The notes: generated by a model from the letters alone, not told the origin. A stretch of DNA of 64,000 bases from Melastoma dodecandrum (GCA_029817715.1 JARUPY010000315.1:110911-174910), one strand, 5' to 3'; shown: positions 9,851 through 22,841, numbered from the stretch's first letter. Made by a program: numbers and translations.

Positions 9851-12800
9851 CTACGAAGCGAGGGTTGTGCTGTAACAACTATCCACCGTGCACGCCAGGA
9901 TATCTCGGTAATCCCTCTTTATCCTGAAGGAGTCGTATACCATCCCATCACGGCTCTTCTTGTACTCGAACAGGAGGTTTGAGTGATCGAATGCCGTCAG
10001 CTTCACGAACCCGTGGTCGAAATCTCTGTACAAGCTCCACGTGGTCTGGAGCGTCGTAAACGGAGACAGGCTCGCTCCTGCCCCTCCAGCTGCTACGTGT
10101 ATGGTGCCGTTCAGGGTTCCTTTGTAGTAGTGCCTCTCTTTGTTTGTACATATATTCTGCTCAACGAGAGAGATAACGGATTAGCTGCCGGCGAAGCTTG
10201 AAAACAAAGAAAGTGAACTTAGACTAGTACCTGATAAACCGGACAAGTCCTTTCATAATTGTGAACATGTCCAAAAATGGCAATATCAACCTTGTACTTC
10301 TGCCAGAGCTTTTGAAGGCTCTCCTTGCCCATCGGCTCTCCAAAAGACCCCTCTGCTGCATACGAGGCATCGGAGGAATAACCAAGGACACGATGCGCGA
10401 GGAAAATAAGCCATGGCTGTTTCTGCCTATCTGCAGATGCCAGACAGTGTTCAATGAATCTGTACTGCTCCGTTCCCTCCCTCCAATCTCTTTCGGAATC
10501 TGCTATGCAGAACTTGAACATGCCATAACTAGTCGAGTACCTGGGAATCAAACCAAAAATAGTCAAGCATAAGCATAATTCTGCGTATATACCAAAATAC
10601 CATACATCCTTATTGCAATGAAGAAATGTGCATTGCATTTAGTGCGATACCCATATGCCTACCAAAATTTATCCTTGTTCTCAGTAGGTACGTAAAACAT
10701 CGTTTCAGCAAGCACGCCACATTCACCTCCAGAGTCCATGTTGAGGTAGAAGGATCCAGTTCCGGGCCAGTCGCGCTCATGGTTACCACTGTGAAAGTAA
10801 GCAATATCCAAATGCATATCTATGTGACACAGTGCTTCAGACCAAAAAAAATAGTGAGTATCAAACAGACAAAACATTTTAAACCTTCCGATCATATACG
10901 GAATGGTCGAGGCAATAGGTTCAATTTGTGCCGTAAATTGGTCCCACTGTGAGATGTATCCATTCGCATAACATATATCCCCGATGTGAAATACTATGTC
11001 AATATTCTTCACGTCCTTGATAAGCTGATAGGTCGTGTTAAGAGAACCCGGCTGGAAATCATTGTACTCATTAGAACCATCAGCCTCCTTCTGCAACAGC
11101 AAGAAGCCACTAATGAATGGACTTATGCATAGACAACAAGGTGAAGCTGAAGTCGTCTTGAGCGAACAAAACTAAGTAGAATTGTCAAGTTAAACCTTTC
11201 CCATATCTCCATAAATGACAACTTGTTGCAAACTGTTTTCACCGGGATAAGGAGATGCCTTAAAGCGGTTTGCACTCCCCCAAATATAGGTGCCATTCAC
11301 TAGCTTATGGCCCACCTTGTATTCATACCTACGCCGATCAATGTTGATGTATATTCAGGTAACAGCATCAAAGAATCTCTGATGAATGGAATTAGATGAC
11401 TAATTTAAGAAAGAGGAATCAAAAGAGGCAAGGGATCGCCTTACGCTCTGTGAGGCCAGAGTCCTTTCAGGAAGCTGGTGTGGATGTATCCCGGGTCACG
11501 CCAACCTACAGTCCTCGCTGGTGCACCTTTACATAACAAAACCAAATTATAGAGAATGATGTTTTGCTCAGGCAGGAACCATGGTTCTAGCATTTTCTTA
11601 CTTAGGCCGTGGTTTTAGTGACTGCATAGAATGGAATCTTAAACACTCACCGCACATGCTACTGCGGTCAAATGTCAATGTCACAGCAGGCGAACGGCTC
11701 TTCTCTCCATCAACAGGACCCCACTCAACAAAAGGTTCAGCAGCATCGATGCCATATCCACTTGTCCATGTTACTGTCATCTGATACATTTCAGACAGAT
11801 GTGAGTCAGAGAAAGATGTCATACAATGTCCCATAATAGCCGACAATTCAATTCCAACAAATCATCCAAATGGGAGTAAATTTACGAGATAATCTGGACT
11901 TACTTCATCCCATTCTTTTCCTTGAGCCAGTCGTGCATAAACCGGAGCATTTGGATTTGCATATGTAACTAAATTTGACACAGCAACCAACTTTGGCTGT
12001 TGCATATTCAAGACAAACAATATGGACATCAGCAGTAGGATCAAAATCAAGAAAACTATAGCACTAATCATTATACGAAGACAATGAGATCAATGAACAA
12101 CAGAGGGCAAGACAACAATAACCATGATTTCTCAGCAAATATTCTAGTTTTCCCATTAGGTCAGAGAGATGGAGTAAAAATTACAAAGCAAGCAAGTTGT
12201 TGCTATCTAAACATAGCGCACGTACGCTAAGGAAACCACCAGAAAACAATGCAAATGAGAAATCTGATCTTTGGTTGATCAACTGCAGCTTCAGGGAACC
12301 AGTTCCGGTTCTTGTGTAATCTGGGCTGGAGTAATTTGCATATTGGAACTGCAGAAGGGAGCATGATGGCATAAAGAATCTCAGCTTTCCATCTTCAGAA
12401 CAACAAGAAGAATCATAAAAGAAATATATATGGGTTTAGTCAATGCAACTCAAACCTTTATTGGTGCAGTACACAGCAAGGGAGGATAAACTCGAGGATT
12501 CTCAGGGTAACATTCAGCAGCACTGCATTCAGAAAAGGTCTATTTTAGATAACTAAACTATCGATCACTATGCAAAGTATGAGGTATCAAATGCTCGCCT
12601 AAAGTTAGCCGGAGAGAACACTCCAATCCAATCATCATTCGATGGGTCTGGCTTGCTATATTCTAAGGACACCCACTCCCCATTCTGCCCCTGGAAAGAT
12701 AAGAACAACTCCTTTTTGAATCCGAGATGCTAATCGCGTTGAACCCAGAACAACACATTCACAGGTCTCGAAACTCGAAAGACAACTGTTCCTCCAGTTC

Positions 12801-13095
12801 GTCCTTAACTCTAAATGAAACCGTTGAGAAAACACGGACACGAAGCAGACCCACAGAAGAGTGAAATCCCCCAACTCACAGTCAATCCGAGAACAGAAGG
12901 GGAGGCCTTGATGAAAGCATCCTCCTGAAGGGCTATCACTGTCCTAAGAATATCTATTCTTGACAAGGGTTGGACTCCGTGTGGCTTCACCCCATCAAAA
13001 CCCCACGTCATCAGCACAACAACCACCAAACCCAGAACCCAAATCCCAGATCCCATCCCTCTGATCGACTGGATCAGACAGATTCGATCAGACAT
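9851..13095 (-). CDS. PAP1: Purple acid phosphatase, PAP1 type (copy A)
   Basis: Metallophosphatase of the plant PAP1/24/27 clade, secreted or vacuolar. Twelve exons: 13095-12880, 12690-12599, 12522-12456, 12348-12226, 11996-11904, 11780-11651, 11526-11445, 11328-11196, 11090-10885, 10788-10663, 10540-10231 and 10156-9851, all in phase. The product is 627 residues from 13095, or 614 from the ATG at 13056. The second Met directly precedes the signal-peptide-like GIWVLGLVVVVLMTW, so 13056 may be the real start. Seven metal-ligand positions are visible in GDMG, GDICY, GNHE, AHRV and GHVH, although database names for this clade often say 'probable inactive'. It ends in TTLAS like Arabidopsis PAP1. 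Intron 2 begins with GC (12598-12597) instead of GT. Close paralogue of the gene at 24105-26850. Confidence 0.93.
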
Positions 13096-13369
13096 ACTTC
13101 CTTTCTGAGTTGTAGAGCCAAAAAGAGGGCAACTTTTAAATGCTCGTTAGGATTGGAATATCCCACGAGATGCGGACGAATCAAGAGTCGACCTTTGAGC
13201 AGACAATAAGAAGAGCGAGCATATTCTCAGCTAAGCGGGAACTGGGTCCCACTAATCCGGATGATTCCGTTCGGAAAATATCGTTACAAACATCAGAGGT
13301 TTTCACGAAAAAAAAAAAGCAAAATATCGTTACTTGTCCCCATCGTGCGTGCCTCCCACTCATTCCCTA

Positions 13370-13960
13370 ACAGGAACAAAAGGGAGGACCGTAATTCTTC
13401 GTGGCTCTGTAAAAAGAGATTGCTTATCACTTATCCTATGTAAGCTAATACGGAATCGCCATCGACTTTATTTAAAAATATCGAATAAAGTCGGAAAAAA
13501 CCAAAGAGGGTTCGGGGATTCCTAACTACTCACTCTCTCACACAAACATGCGAAGAAAGAATGGCGATATTTTCAAAAAAAGTTCCTGGTTAACGGGTGT
13601 TGGACCCGATCTGGGCCTTTTGGGCTCAGACTCATATCACCGGGTTATGAGCTTAGGCTCGATTCGAGCGTTGGACACGAACTCATATGCGATGATCACA
13701 TACACAACCACATATAATTATTTAGATCAAAATAAGTAGGGAAGTGTATTGACCGTTGGCCTATGCACTTGGACCCACGGCCCGTTACAGGTGAAAAAAA
13801 TAGAAAATCGGAAAGGCCCACACCTTCCCTCATGTACCTTAAACTTGACGGTTGGGGCTGCTTTAAAGTCTTCAATCATCGCGGTTTTTACACACGCGGT
13901 CTGTTACACGCGTCGTCGAGAATCCTCCCAAATGTGATGGGTCTCTAAGGATCGTCTTGT
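13370..13960 (+). repeat. Dispersed repeat, probably an LTR-retrotransposon remnant
   Basis: This stretch aligns by eye with the reverse complement of about 39240-39860. Shared landmarks, in order: an ACGGAATCGCCATCGAC-like block at 13448, GGTTCGGGGATTCCT at 13508, CATGCGAAGA, GGGTGTTGGACCCGA, GAACTCATATG, a CACGGCCCGTTACA block, and AGGCCCACACCTTCCCT. The 'gagtcgccac' type block is common in Ty3/gypsy-related plant elements. No coding domain is present. The spacer 13096-13369 is the promoter side of PAP1 copy A. Confidence 0.6.
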
Positions 13961-16900
13961 CAAGTCCTCAAAGGTGGACAGATAATATACATGTAAATGC
14001 AATCAAAAGAATGAAATATGGATGTTTTCGGTAAATTCTACTTGAAATGTATAAATCAACTAGAATTAACTAGGTAAGTCGGAATGAGACTTACGTGGGT
14101 GGTTTGCACCCTTTGACCGTTAAAGCATCCCAGGCGTTAACCGAATCGATGCGGGTCGGTTTTCACATGTGAAAACAATGAGAGAAATATGTAGGATTAG
14201 CAAATGAAGTCATGTATTCATAAGCTAGGTGACAACTCGATTTTGGAAAGACCATGTCATGGACAAATCATCAAAAAAAATCAATTCGTGAATGTAGGAT
14301 GAAAACTCATATGAGATTATGAACATAATATGAGGTCTAAATAATCGAAACATGAAATGAATGACAGTTCCTAAGCTTCAATGTAATAAGGGCTACGTGA
14401 ATGAACCATTGGCAAGTAAAAATCATCGTAATAACGTCCGATCAAACGTAAAGCAAATAACCACATAAGAACATAAAACGACAGACTTTAACAGTTGCAA
14501 AGAATGGGGTGTAACTTTTAACTCCGAGCATGAAATCATGTGTTCTAATACTTAAAACGAAGCTACGGAAGATACAGATCTAATACCATAGATTTCAGCT
14601 CAATCCGACATTCCAAACTCAAGATACAAGCGAAAGTATATGTCTCCGTCATACAGGGGAAAGCCAAATCCGAAGCAAAATGAATTTATTCTTAACACTA
14701 AAACATGCATAACTCCACAAATATGGATTACTAAGCCACCAAATAAGAGAGACATATAATACAATGGGTTTTATGCAAGTTTAAATCAGTTCGCGAAACA
14801 AAAGATCAACATAAGCATATGATTTACTCGAAATGGTCGAAACCGACACTGTTTTAGTATTAAATTCGAAAATCATAGCTCAAGACTCCAAATCATACAT
14901 GGTTAGCCTTCTTAGTTCCGAATTTAAGTTACGGATCTAATGCAAGTGATTTCATTCAATTTCGACAAGCGAACAAAAAGTTATAAATGAAAAACTAACA
15001 CTAGCGCAAGCTGATCCGAGGCTCACATCCACTTACCAACGTTGCCTTGGTCCGACGGGAACTCGAATCATGTCCCAACATGTAAGGACAAGCAAGGAGA
15101 AAAAAAAATGAAAGAGAGACGCACGGCAATTCCATGTTAACGAAACCAAACTTTAAGTGAAATAAGTAGTGAGATTGCTCACTGATCTTGAGAATATGCT
15201 TCCTACACCTATGACCTAAGGAGTTTACCAAAATAAGCTTAACAACAGAAAGCAGCTAACTAAAAAAAGGGTGAGGAATTGCGGCTAGCATATAAGTGAA
15301 TTAAGCCATATATGATATTTTGCAGCTGAACAATGGTGAAGGGAAATTGGTGTAGTTATGAATGACGTTTACATCATCACATACACAGGAGACATGCGAA
15401 CATAATCAAGAACCAGCCACAACAAAGTTGAACAAAGATCAGCGAATGAGAATCTCATATGCTAATCGAACAAAGCAAGACAACGACCGTCAAATGATTA
15501 TGAGCCAGATTGAACACCGCAAAAGAATGTGAACAGGTACACATTTGCAACAGAACAGTCATTCCATTGGATTGTCTAATCATAATTGTATCGACCACAG
15601 CCAGACAAAAATTGAGTTATTACTAAGGCAAATGGGAATGAAAACTAGCGGTGCTGTATGAATTAAATCATGGCGATGCAGCAAATCACAGCAAAAGAGA
15701 ATCGATGAAGAAAGCGATCTTTTGTTGCCCGCTCTGGCTCTGAGGGATGTTCGGCTGTCCAGATTTGGAAGAATTTCTAAAAGCGTGGAATCATCAACCC
15801 ATATATTCACTTAATCGATAATAAAAAAAAAACTGAAACGATCGCAAACTAATCGAAGTATGTCGAATCTTCAAACCAGTAATGAAACCAATTACCAGAC
15901 ACGAACAAATCGGCAATGAAACAACAACAAAATATTAACCAAAAAAAATAGACATATTAGGGATAATGAACATCAACTAGTAGTGATATTATTTCAAAAA
16001 TAAAAATTGCAGCAATCGGTTAATATGTTCATGGGCTAATTAGTAACGAAATCGAAGAAACTTAGAGGTGAGAGGTTTGTCGATAACGAAATTTCGAAGG
16101 ACAGCATGATCCTGCAGAAAAGGTGTGAAAGAAAAACAACAACGAGATTGTAATGCCAAGGGGAAGTAAAAGAACGATCGAAGTAAAATATGATTGGCGT
16201 GGGAGTACGGCCAGCAAGGAAATCGAATACGTGACGTTAAAAAAACAAGCAGAAAGCCAGAAAATGAAGCTAACAAACAAAGTAAATCAACTGATCGCGA
16301 GCAGGTCAGCATCAAAACGAGAACAACTCAGTAGCAAATGGATCGATGTCAGCAGCGAAGTTTGATGAAACCAGAATCAACCAATGGAAATGAATAGCAA
16401 AGATTTGAGAATAAGAAGAGATTACAGAGGAGGATCGATTCAGCGACCGTTTCTTTAGCTGGCGAGAGGAGGATCGGCTAGAGCGGTGGTTGCTGAGCCT
16501 TGCTCAGAGAATCGTGGAGGGATTGTTGGAGTCGACTGCACTTCACTGCTCTTCAGCTATGCTTGGCGTCGTCCAGAAAGGCATTTAGCCGACGACGAGT
16601 TCCAGTTAGCTCCTGCTCTCCGACGACCGATCTTGACGATGACTGGGGGTCGGTTTCGGGGAGTTTCCGCAGAGATCTATGCTTACCTTGAATGGAGAAG
16701 GAACGATCGGCAAAACGAGAAGCCACTGGAGGATCGGAGAGGCTGGAGGATGAAGACTGAAGGTGAAGATGGCCCCCCCCACTGGAATGAGTACCCCCGA
16801 AAGAAAATATGATCGGGGAGGGCAGGCGGCTTTTCTGTTTCAAACCGTTTTCTCCTTTTCCCTTTTCTGTTTTCTTTTTTTGTTACCACCGCTCCCCTAA

Positions 16901-17436
16901 AAAAAATTTTCTTTTTATATGTGGCATGATTAGAGTGTGTTGGGGTAGGTAAAAAAAGTTGTTAGGTTGTTAGTTTGTTAGAATAGGTTGTTTGTTATTA
17001 ATTAGTTAAAATGAGTTGTTATAAATTAGAATGAAAATTTTGTTAAATGATAATGAAATGTTTAATTTCAACAAATTTTGGAGGGATTAAAAAAAATTCG
17101 TTATTTTTATATGATTAATTATTTTAATGGGGTCTTATTAGATTTTAGTCATTTTCACCTTATTATTAAGAACCTAAGTCCGTGTACACGTGCTTGGACT
17201 TCAAATTAAAATGAATGAGCTTGATCTAAATGAAAAAAAAAACGTTAAAATGTAATTTTAACCATTTTTTTTTAAAATAAAGAAATTAGTTTCATGTAAC
17301 TAATTCTCAATTTGAAATTGATCATTTAACCATGTAAGATGAATTTAATTGAAAATTACGAAAACTTCAAAATTATTTCTTCTAAAACCAAATATTAAAG
17401 ATTAAAAAAAAATCGAAAATTCGATTTGGGGTGTCT
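13961..17436. repeat. Degenerate repeat-rich DNA, no gene; ends in GGGGTGTCTACA
   Basis: About 3.5 kb with no open frame that reads like a protein. It is AT-rich to 16.0 kb, GC-richer at 16.4-16.8 kb, then AT-rich again. The stretch ends with GGGGTGTCTACA near 17425-17436, a terminus often seen in plant Ty3/gypsy LTRs. Together with the repeat at 13370-13960, it may be the body of one decayed non-coding retrotransposon. No matching second LTR was found by eye. Confidence 0.4.
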
Positions 17437-17939
17437 ACACCCATGTCAACTTTAGGTTTTGGAATATCGTTTAAAATTTTTTGAAGTATTTTACTTTTCG
17501 ATTTGGACCTATTACTAACGGCCGCCGTTACGAATAGTTGACGTGCGCCCAACATGTTTTTTTTTTTTTACTATAAAGAAAAGGCCAAATTATCCGATTT
17601 ATCCTGAACTATGCATGTTTCTTCCGATTTATCCTATAGTTTATATAATATCACCAAATATCCTGAACTTCCTCCGTTAATCATTTTGTATCCTCCGTTA
17701 CTCGGCTAACAAACGGCGTATGACGTGGCGCTTACGTGGCGTTAACTCCGTCGATCCCCAAGCCGTTAGAAGTGTAAATATCCTAATAGCCCTAAATTAT
17801 ACCCAATCATTTCAATTAGGTCCGAAAAATCCCCAAATCCCCAAATCCGCAACCCTAATTTCCCAAATCAGCCCCCATCTCCGACTAACCCTAATTTCCC
17901 AAATCCCCTCTTCTCCCCATCTCGTCCTCCTTCGTTCTC

Positions 17940-18270
17940 TCAGTCCCCGATCCCCGACCCCCGACTTCCTCCTTTTCCCCCACGACCCCCGACCTCCTCC
18001 TTTTCTCCCACCCCGACCCCCGACCTCCTCCTTTTCCCCCACGACCCCCGACCTCCTCCTTTTCCCCCACCCCGACCCCCGACCTCCTCCTTCATCCTTC
18101 CTTTCTGCCCCCCGTCCCCCGATCTTTGTCCCCAACCCCGGCCTCCTCCATTTCCCCCACGTCCGACGTCCTCTTCTTCCCCCACGCCCGACGTTCTCCG
18201 CTTCCCCCTCCCGATATCCAATCCTTCATCAGTCCCCGATCTCCTATTCTTCCCCTCCTCCCCCGACCTC
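17940..18270 (+). repeat. Pyrimidine-rich minisatellite upstream of the transposase
   Basis: About five imperfect copies of a unit near 27-31 bp built from CCCCCGACCTCCTCCTTTT and CCCCAC lie between the left inverted repeat and the transposase ATG. A related G-rich version occurs on the same strand in the right arm (about 22290-22500), so the bias is symmetric within the element. It could form part of the transposase leader or promoter; this is inferred from position only. Confidence 0.7.
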
Positions 18271-18361
18271 CTGTTCCTCATTAATCCGACTGATCGACTT
18301 TATCATCAGTCCCTGAGGGTCTCCGATAGTGAGGTTGCGTGGTCGAAGTTGCCGTTAGGTA

Positions 18362-21143
18362 ATGGAGGACAGTCGCGGCGACTTGATTATACATGTGGGC
18401 GGTAAGCTTTGTATGAGGCGTAGAGTAAGTTATGTTGGTGGAAAAACATGCAGAATGGAAAATGTGGACGTGGATAGAATCGGCTATTTTACCGTGAAGA
18501 ATTTAGTCAATAGAGTTGGATATGATCCAACCAGGATGTGGTTTGCTAGGCCTGGAAAGAGTTTGGCAAAAGGTTTGGTAGAAATTTATAGTGATTCTGA
18601 GGTAGTGGAGTTGGTTAAACTGTTAGTGGAGGCAAAATCGATAGATATATATGTTGAAGGCGAGGAATGTAATGATTTGGATCCTGTTGAAGAAGGGGCT
18701 GAGCTGGAAAGGGACGATGACTCTGTTGAAGGCTGCCCGAATGAGGTTGTCCATAGCGTCCCTGTGGAAATTGAGGCCGTGGAATCAGACTATCAAACTT
18801 CAGAAGCCGAACTGCATGGAGAGTCAGATGACGATGCAGGTACCTCTCATGCTCGTTTTGATGGAAATGTTTATGATCCTGATTGTGACCATAAGGATTT
18901 GAGATTTGAGGTGGGGTTGAGTTTTGATTCCCTTGATCAATTTAAAGAGGCCATTCAAGATTATGCTGTCATGAATGGAGTGAATGTGCGTTGGGTTAGA
19001 ATGGATAATAGGAAGATGGAATGCGCATGTGTGCTGGATTGTCCTTGTCGTGTATATGCGGGTTGGTTGCAAAGGGATCGTACTGTTTCAGTCAAGTCAT
19101 GTTGTTTAGAGCATAAGTGTATAAGGGTGTTGAGGAATAGGCAAACCACACTGAAATGGTTGGCTAGGGAGTTTATTAAGCAAAATCGGCCTCTTGATTT
19201 GATGAGGGCTCGGGATGTTATTACTGATCTAATGGAAAAGTATTCCATCAAGGTGAACAACTTGCAAGTTTATAAAGCCAAATGGCTTGCTCAAAGGATG
19301 GTTAATGGTTCGATAGAGGATCATTATAAGAAGCTTCAATCTTATGTTGCCTACCTTGGGAAAATGTCTCCTAATAGCCAATTTAAGTTGGATGTTGAGT
19401 TTACTCCAAGTGTTGGTCTGTTTAACACTTTCAAAAGAATATATGTGGGATTTTCTGAGTTGAGAAAGGGATTCAGACTAGGTTGTAGAAAAGTGATTGG
19501 CTTCGATGACGCATTCTTGAAAACGAAAGCGAGAGGCATATTGTTGTCGGCGGTAGGCAGAGACGGCAACAACCATAAGTACCTGATTGCTTGGGCTGTA
19601 GTAGAAGGTGAGAATACTTTGAGCTGGATGTGGTTTATGTCAATTTTATTTGAAGATTTGGCTGTAAACGACAGACGAGGGTGGACATTTATAAGCGACA
19701 AGCAGAAGGTATGCATGTTGCTTGTTGTCTGTGCTTTTTGATTTGTCTGGGGTATACTTTGTTATTTTTGTCACATGCAAAGTTTTTTTCAGGGGTTAAT
19801 ACATTCTGTGACTGAACTTGCTCCCCTGGCTGAGCACAGAAATCGTGCTCGTCACGTGTACGCCAATTGGAAAGCATCGCATAAAGGGCAAATTTTGAAA
19901 AGATGTTTCTGGGCTGCGGTTAAGAGCACAAATGAAGCCTCCTATAATCTTGCATTAAAGAACTTGCGAGCAATATCAAATGATGCTGCAGAAGACTTTA
20001 TCAAGCAAGGGCCAGAGCATTTTTGCAAGGTCAGTATGTAAATTGCAAGTGTTTAACTAGATTTGACAGTATGTAATATTTAACTGTTTTACCTAACAGG
20101 TTTACTTTGACACTTCGGTAAAGTGTGATGCAACCGATAACAACTTGTGTGAGAGTTTTAATTCTTACATTGCATTACCTAGGACCAAACCCATCATTGA
20201 CATGTTAGATGAGATTAGGTTGAGTTTGATGGAGATGATGTATCATAAGAATCGGCTTTTCAATTACCAAGAAGATGTGATCTGTCCTGAATTTAGGCAG
20301 AAAATAGAGAAGTTGAAAGTGGCTGCCGGTAGATGGGTTCCTAGGTCTTGCATTGGAGAGAAATTTGAAGTTGTTCGTAAGCAAGAAAAATATGTAGTTG
20401 ATTTGAATGCTAGCACATGTAGTTGTCAGGAATCAGATTTGACAGGCATCCCGTGTTACCATGGTGTTGCGTGTATAAATTTTATGAAGCATGATGTAGA
20501 TGCATATGTGCATGCTTATTTCAAGCGAGACTACTACATGAAAGCATATCAGTTCCCACTGCCTCATATGGAGGGGGAGAGTGCTTGGCCTGAAGATACT
20601 GGGGAACCAATCCAGCCACATCCTATCAAGGTTCGTCCAGGAAGACCCAAGAAAAACAGAAAGAAAGAAGCTACAGAGGAACCCAAACACATGTCAAAGA
20701 TGCCGAGAACAGGGCTGGAGATGAAGTGCAGCCGCTGTAAAACTTATGGCCATAACAAGAGAGGATGCAAAGCTGTTATACAAGATGAACCAGCTTCTCT
20801 TGATTCTGTTGCGGCTGAAAATGATGTAAGTAGGCCAGAAAGATTGAGTATTTACTGTTATAGATTTTGTAAGGTTTTCCTATTGCTGCAGGGCCGAGGA
20901 AGAGGACGAGGAATAAGACGAGGACGAGGAAGAGGACGGGGAGGAAGCAGGGGTAGAGGAAGAGCTGTGGTTGGAATGGGGAGCATAGGCGGAAGAGGAG
21001 GACTGCCGGGACTTGAAGGAATGCTTGATGTGTGCAACTCTCGTGCTCAGAGCAGTTTCAATGTGGGAACTTCGGGCACACAAGAAAGCTCGGTAGCAGG
21101 CCCGAGCATGGAGGCATCCACGACTGGGATTTTTTTAACTTGA
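18362..21143 (+). CDS. MuDR-family (MULE) transposase
   Basis: Catalyses cut-and-paste movement of Mutator-like elements. Four exons: 18362-19708, 19793-20029, 20100-20825 and 20892-21143. All are phase 0 and give 853 residues with no internal stop. Order: acidic N-terminal part; MuDR DNA-binding region near 180-245 (FDSLDQFKEAI, a C-x-C cluster CACVLDCPC); MULE DDE domain with IGFDDAFLK (about 378), FISDKQKG (about 445) and the Glu in NNLCESFNS (about 544); SWIM zinc finger CSC..CYHG near 634; CCHC knuckle CSRCKTYGHNKRGC near 737; Gly/Arg-rich tail. The last intron (66 bp) is a multiple of three without stops, so retaining it also keeps the frame. The first Asp sits in FDDAF where many relatives have LDGCF. 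Likely active or recently active. Confidence 0.92.
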
Positions 21144-21612
21144 CGGGGAATTGATTAACTTGAGTTTGTATGAAATAGACTGTAGAACTTGTACTCGGTT
21201 TGCTGTAAACTTGCTCCCGGTTTGTTGTAAACTTGTACTTGTGCCCGGTTTGTTGACTGTCATCAATATGCACACTTGTGTATAGTTGTGTTCGGTACGT
21301 GACAAACTTGTGTCTGAATTTTGTCCAATTTGTCCAGATTTGTCCAATTTTTCCAGATTTTGTCCAACCAGAAAATCCAACAGCTGTGGTTCTTGCAGCA
21401 ACAACAATTACAGATACTCTATCAACATTTGAACTACGAACAACAACTTCACATTGATTTAACTTTCAACAACAGAAATTACATATACGTATACTGTGCC
21501 ACAAAGCAATATCCAACAACACAGATAACAAAGGTAAAAAGAATTCCAGACACAATTAAATGTCTAATAATCTCCAATCTCGATTCAATCTTAATCAGTT
21601 GCCTCTCGACCT

Positions 21613-21885
21613 TCACAATTCTTTCCTCCAAAGCATTATTAACAGAGTCTTCCTTGCATGTGATCTACCATTTTCATATTCCAACCACATAAAAAAACCA
21701 CAACCTCCATCGTCTTCTTTGTAACGAGGACAACCCACGTACAATCTACCATAGTTCTTCTCGGTTTTTGCTATTTTAGGATGGCAGACAATCCCACACT
21801 TGCAGTGAACCCAAGATTGTAAGTTATCATGGCTGTCGACACTACATGAGAAGTCCTTCTTCGAGTTTTTCCTTTTAGAAGACAT
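21613..21885 (-). CDS. Small zf-GRF zinc-finger protein inside the MULE
   Basis: Ninety residues starting at the ATG at 21885. The pattern C-x-C (HCKCG), then C, then YVGCPRY and GGCGFFMW matches the GRF zinc finger, found in nucleic-acid-binding proteins and commonly carried as a second frame by plant transposons. An N-terminal basic segment (SSKRKNSKKD) is present. It lies on the strand opposite the transposase, 3' to it, within the same element. Its role in transposition is not known; it may be single-stranded-DNA binding. Confidence 0.7.
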   Translation of the reverse strand: MSSKRKNSKKDFSCSVDSHDNLQSWVHCKCGIVCHPKIAKTEKNYGRLYVGCPRYKEDDGGCGFFMWLEYENGRSHARKTLLIMLWRKEL

Positions 21886-21989
21886 CTTCAAATCCTTTCA
21901 TGGAGCCATCATAAACAAATCAATCTACTTAAATATCTAAAAGACACTATTAACCACCATCACCCAACAGCTTATAGCTACAGCTAGGA

Positions 21990-22165
21990 AATAACCAAGT
22001 AAACCCGTGCACTCCAGCAGAAACCAAATGTTAACCAAACCTGTACTCCAGCGAAAACCCGTGCACTCCAGCGGAAATAACCAAACCTGTCACCCGTGCA
22101 CTCCAGCAGAAATAACCAAACCTGTCACCCGTGCACTCCAGCAGAAACAACCAAGTAAACCCTAA
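21990..22165 (+). repeat. Short tandem repeat within the MULE
   Basis: Four to five imperfect copies of a unit of about 40 bp with core CCCGTGCACTCCAGCAGAAA, linked by AACCAAACCTGT-type spacers. It lies just inside the right arm, between the zf-GRF frame and the G-rich minisatellite. No coding function is seen. Confidence 0.7.
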
Positions 22166-22841
22166 ACCGAAATGTTAAACAAAAAATCGGAAACAACCAA
22201 CCAACCAACCAAGTAAACTCTCGCGATTTCGTCGTGTGTCAGGGGGGTTGCTGGACAGCTCGGGGATGGTTGCCAAGAAGAGGAGAGGAAAAGGCTGGCG
22301 GAGATGGAGGACGTCGGGTTGGGGGAAGAAGCAGGGTGTGGGGTGGAGGTGGAGGAGGTCCGAGTGGGGGAAGAGGAGGACGAATTAGAGGTCGGGGGTC
22401 GGGGTCGGGGCAAAGGCCCAGGTCGGGGGTCGGGGAAAATCAGGAGGACGGGGATCGGGGACTGAGGAGAACGAAGGAGGAGGAAATGGGGAGAAGAGGA
22501 AGTCGGAGATGGGGGAAGATTTCGAAGTTTTGGGTTAGTCGGAGATGGGGGCTGATTTGGGAAATTAGGGTTGTGGATTTGGGGATTTTTCGGACCTAAT
22601 TGAAACGATTGGGTATAATTTAGGGCTATTCGGACATTTACACTTCTGACGGCTTGGGGATCGACGCAGTTAACGCCACGTAAGCGCCACGTCATACGCC
22701 GTTTGTTGGCCGAGTAACGGAGGATACAAAATGATTAACGGAGGAAGTTCATGATATTTGGTGATATTATATAAATTATAGAATAAATCGAAAGAAACAT
22801 GCATAGTTCAGGATAAATTGAATAATTGGGCCTAAAAAAAA

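Larger units (their letters stand above)
17583..22832 (+). mobile_element. Autonomous-looking Mutator-like element (MULE), 5.25 kb
   Basis: Terminal inverted repeats of about 300 bp lie at 17583-17891 and 22532-22832; both start GGCC(A/C)AATTAT and continue through ATTTATCCTGAAC and GCATGTTTC. Flanking 9-bp direct repeats are TAAAGAAAA (17574-17582) and TAAAAAAAA (22833-22841), 8 of 9 matching, as expected for Mutator. Inside are a complete MuDR-type transposase gene on the plus strand and a zf-GRF frame on the minus strand. The arms show many single-base differences, but the transposase frame is intact. Between the arms and the genes are purine/pyrimidine-biased minisatellites. The left-arm sequence resembles, in motif layout (TTTATCC units), the arms of the 1.9-3.15 kb element. 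Confidence 0.88.

Noticed and set aside
17720..18316. 198-residue Pro/Ser-rich open frame before the transposase
   Set aside because: It starts inside the terminal inverted repeat and runs through the pyrimidine minisatellite; the matching frame at 22162-22695 is the mirror arm, so it is repeat sequence rather than a gene.
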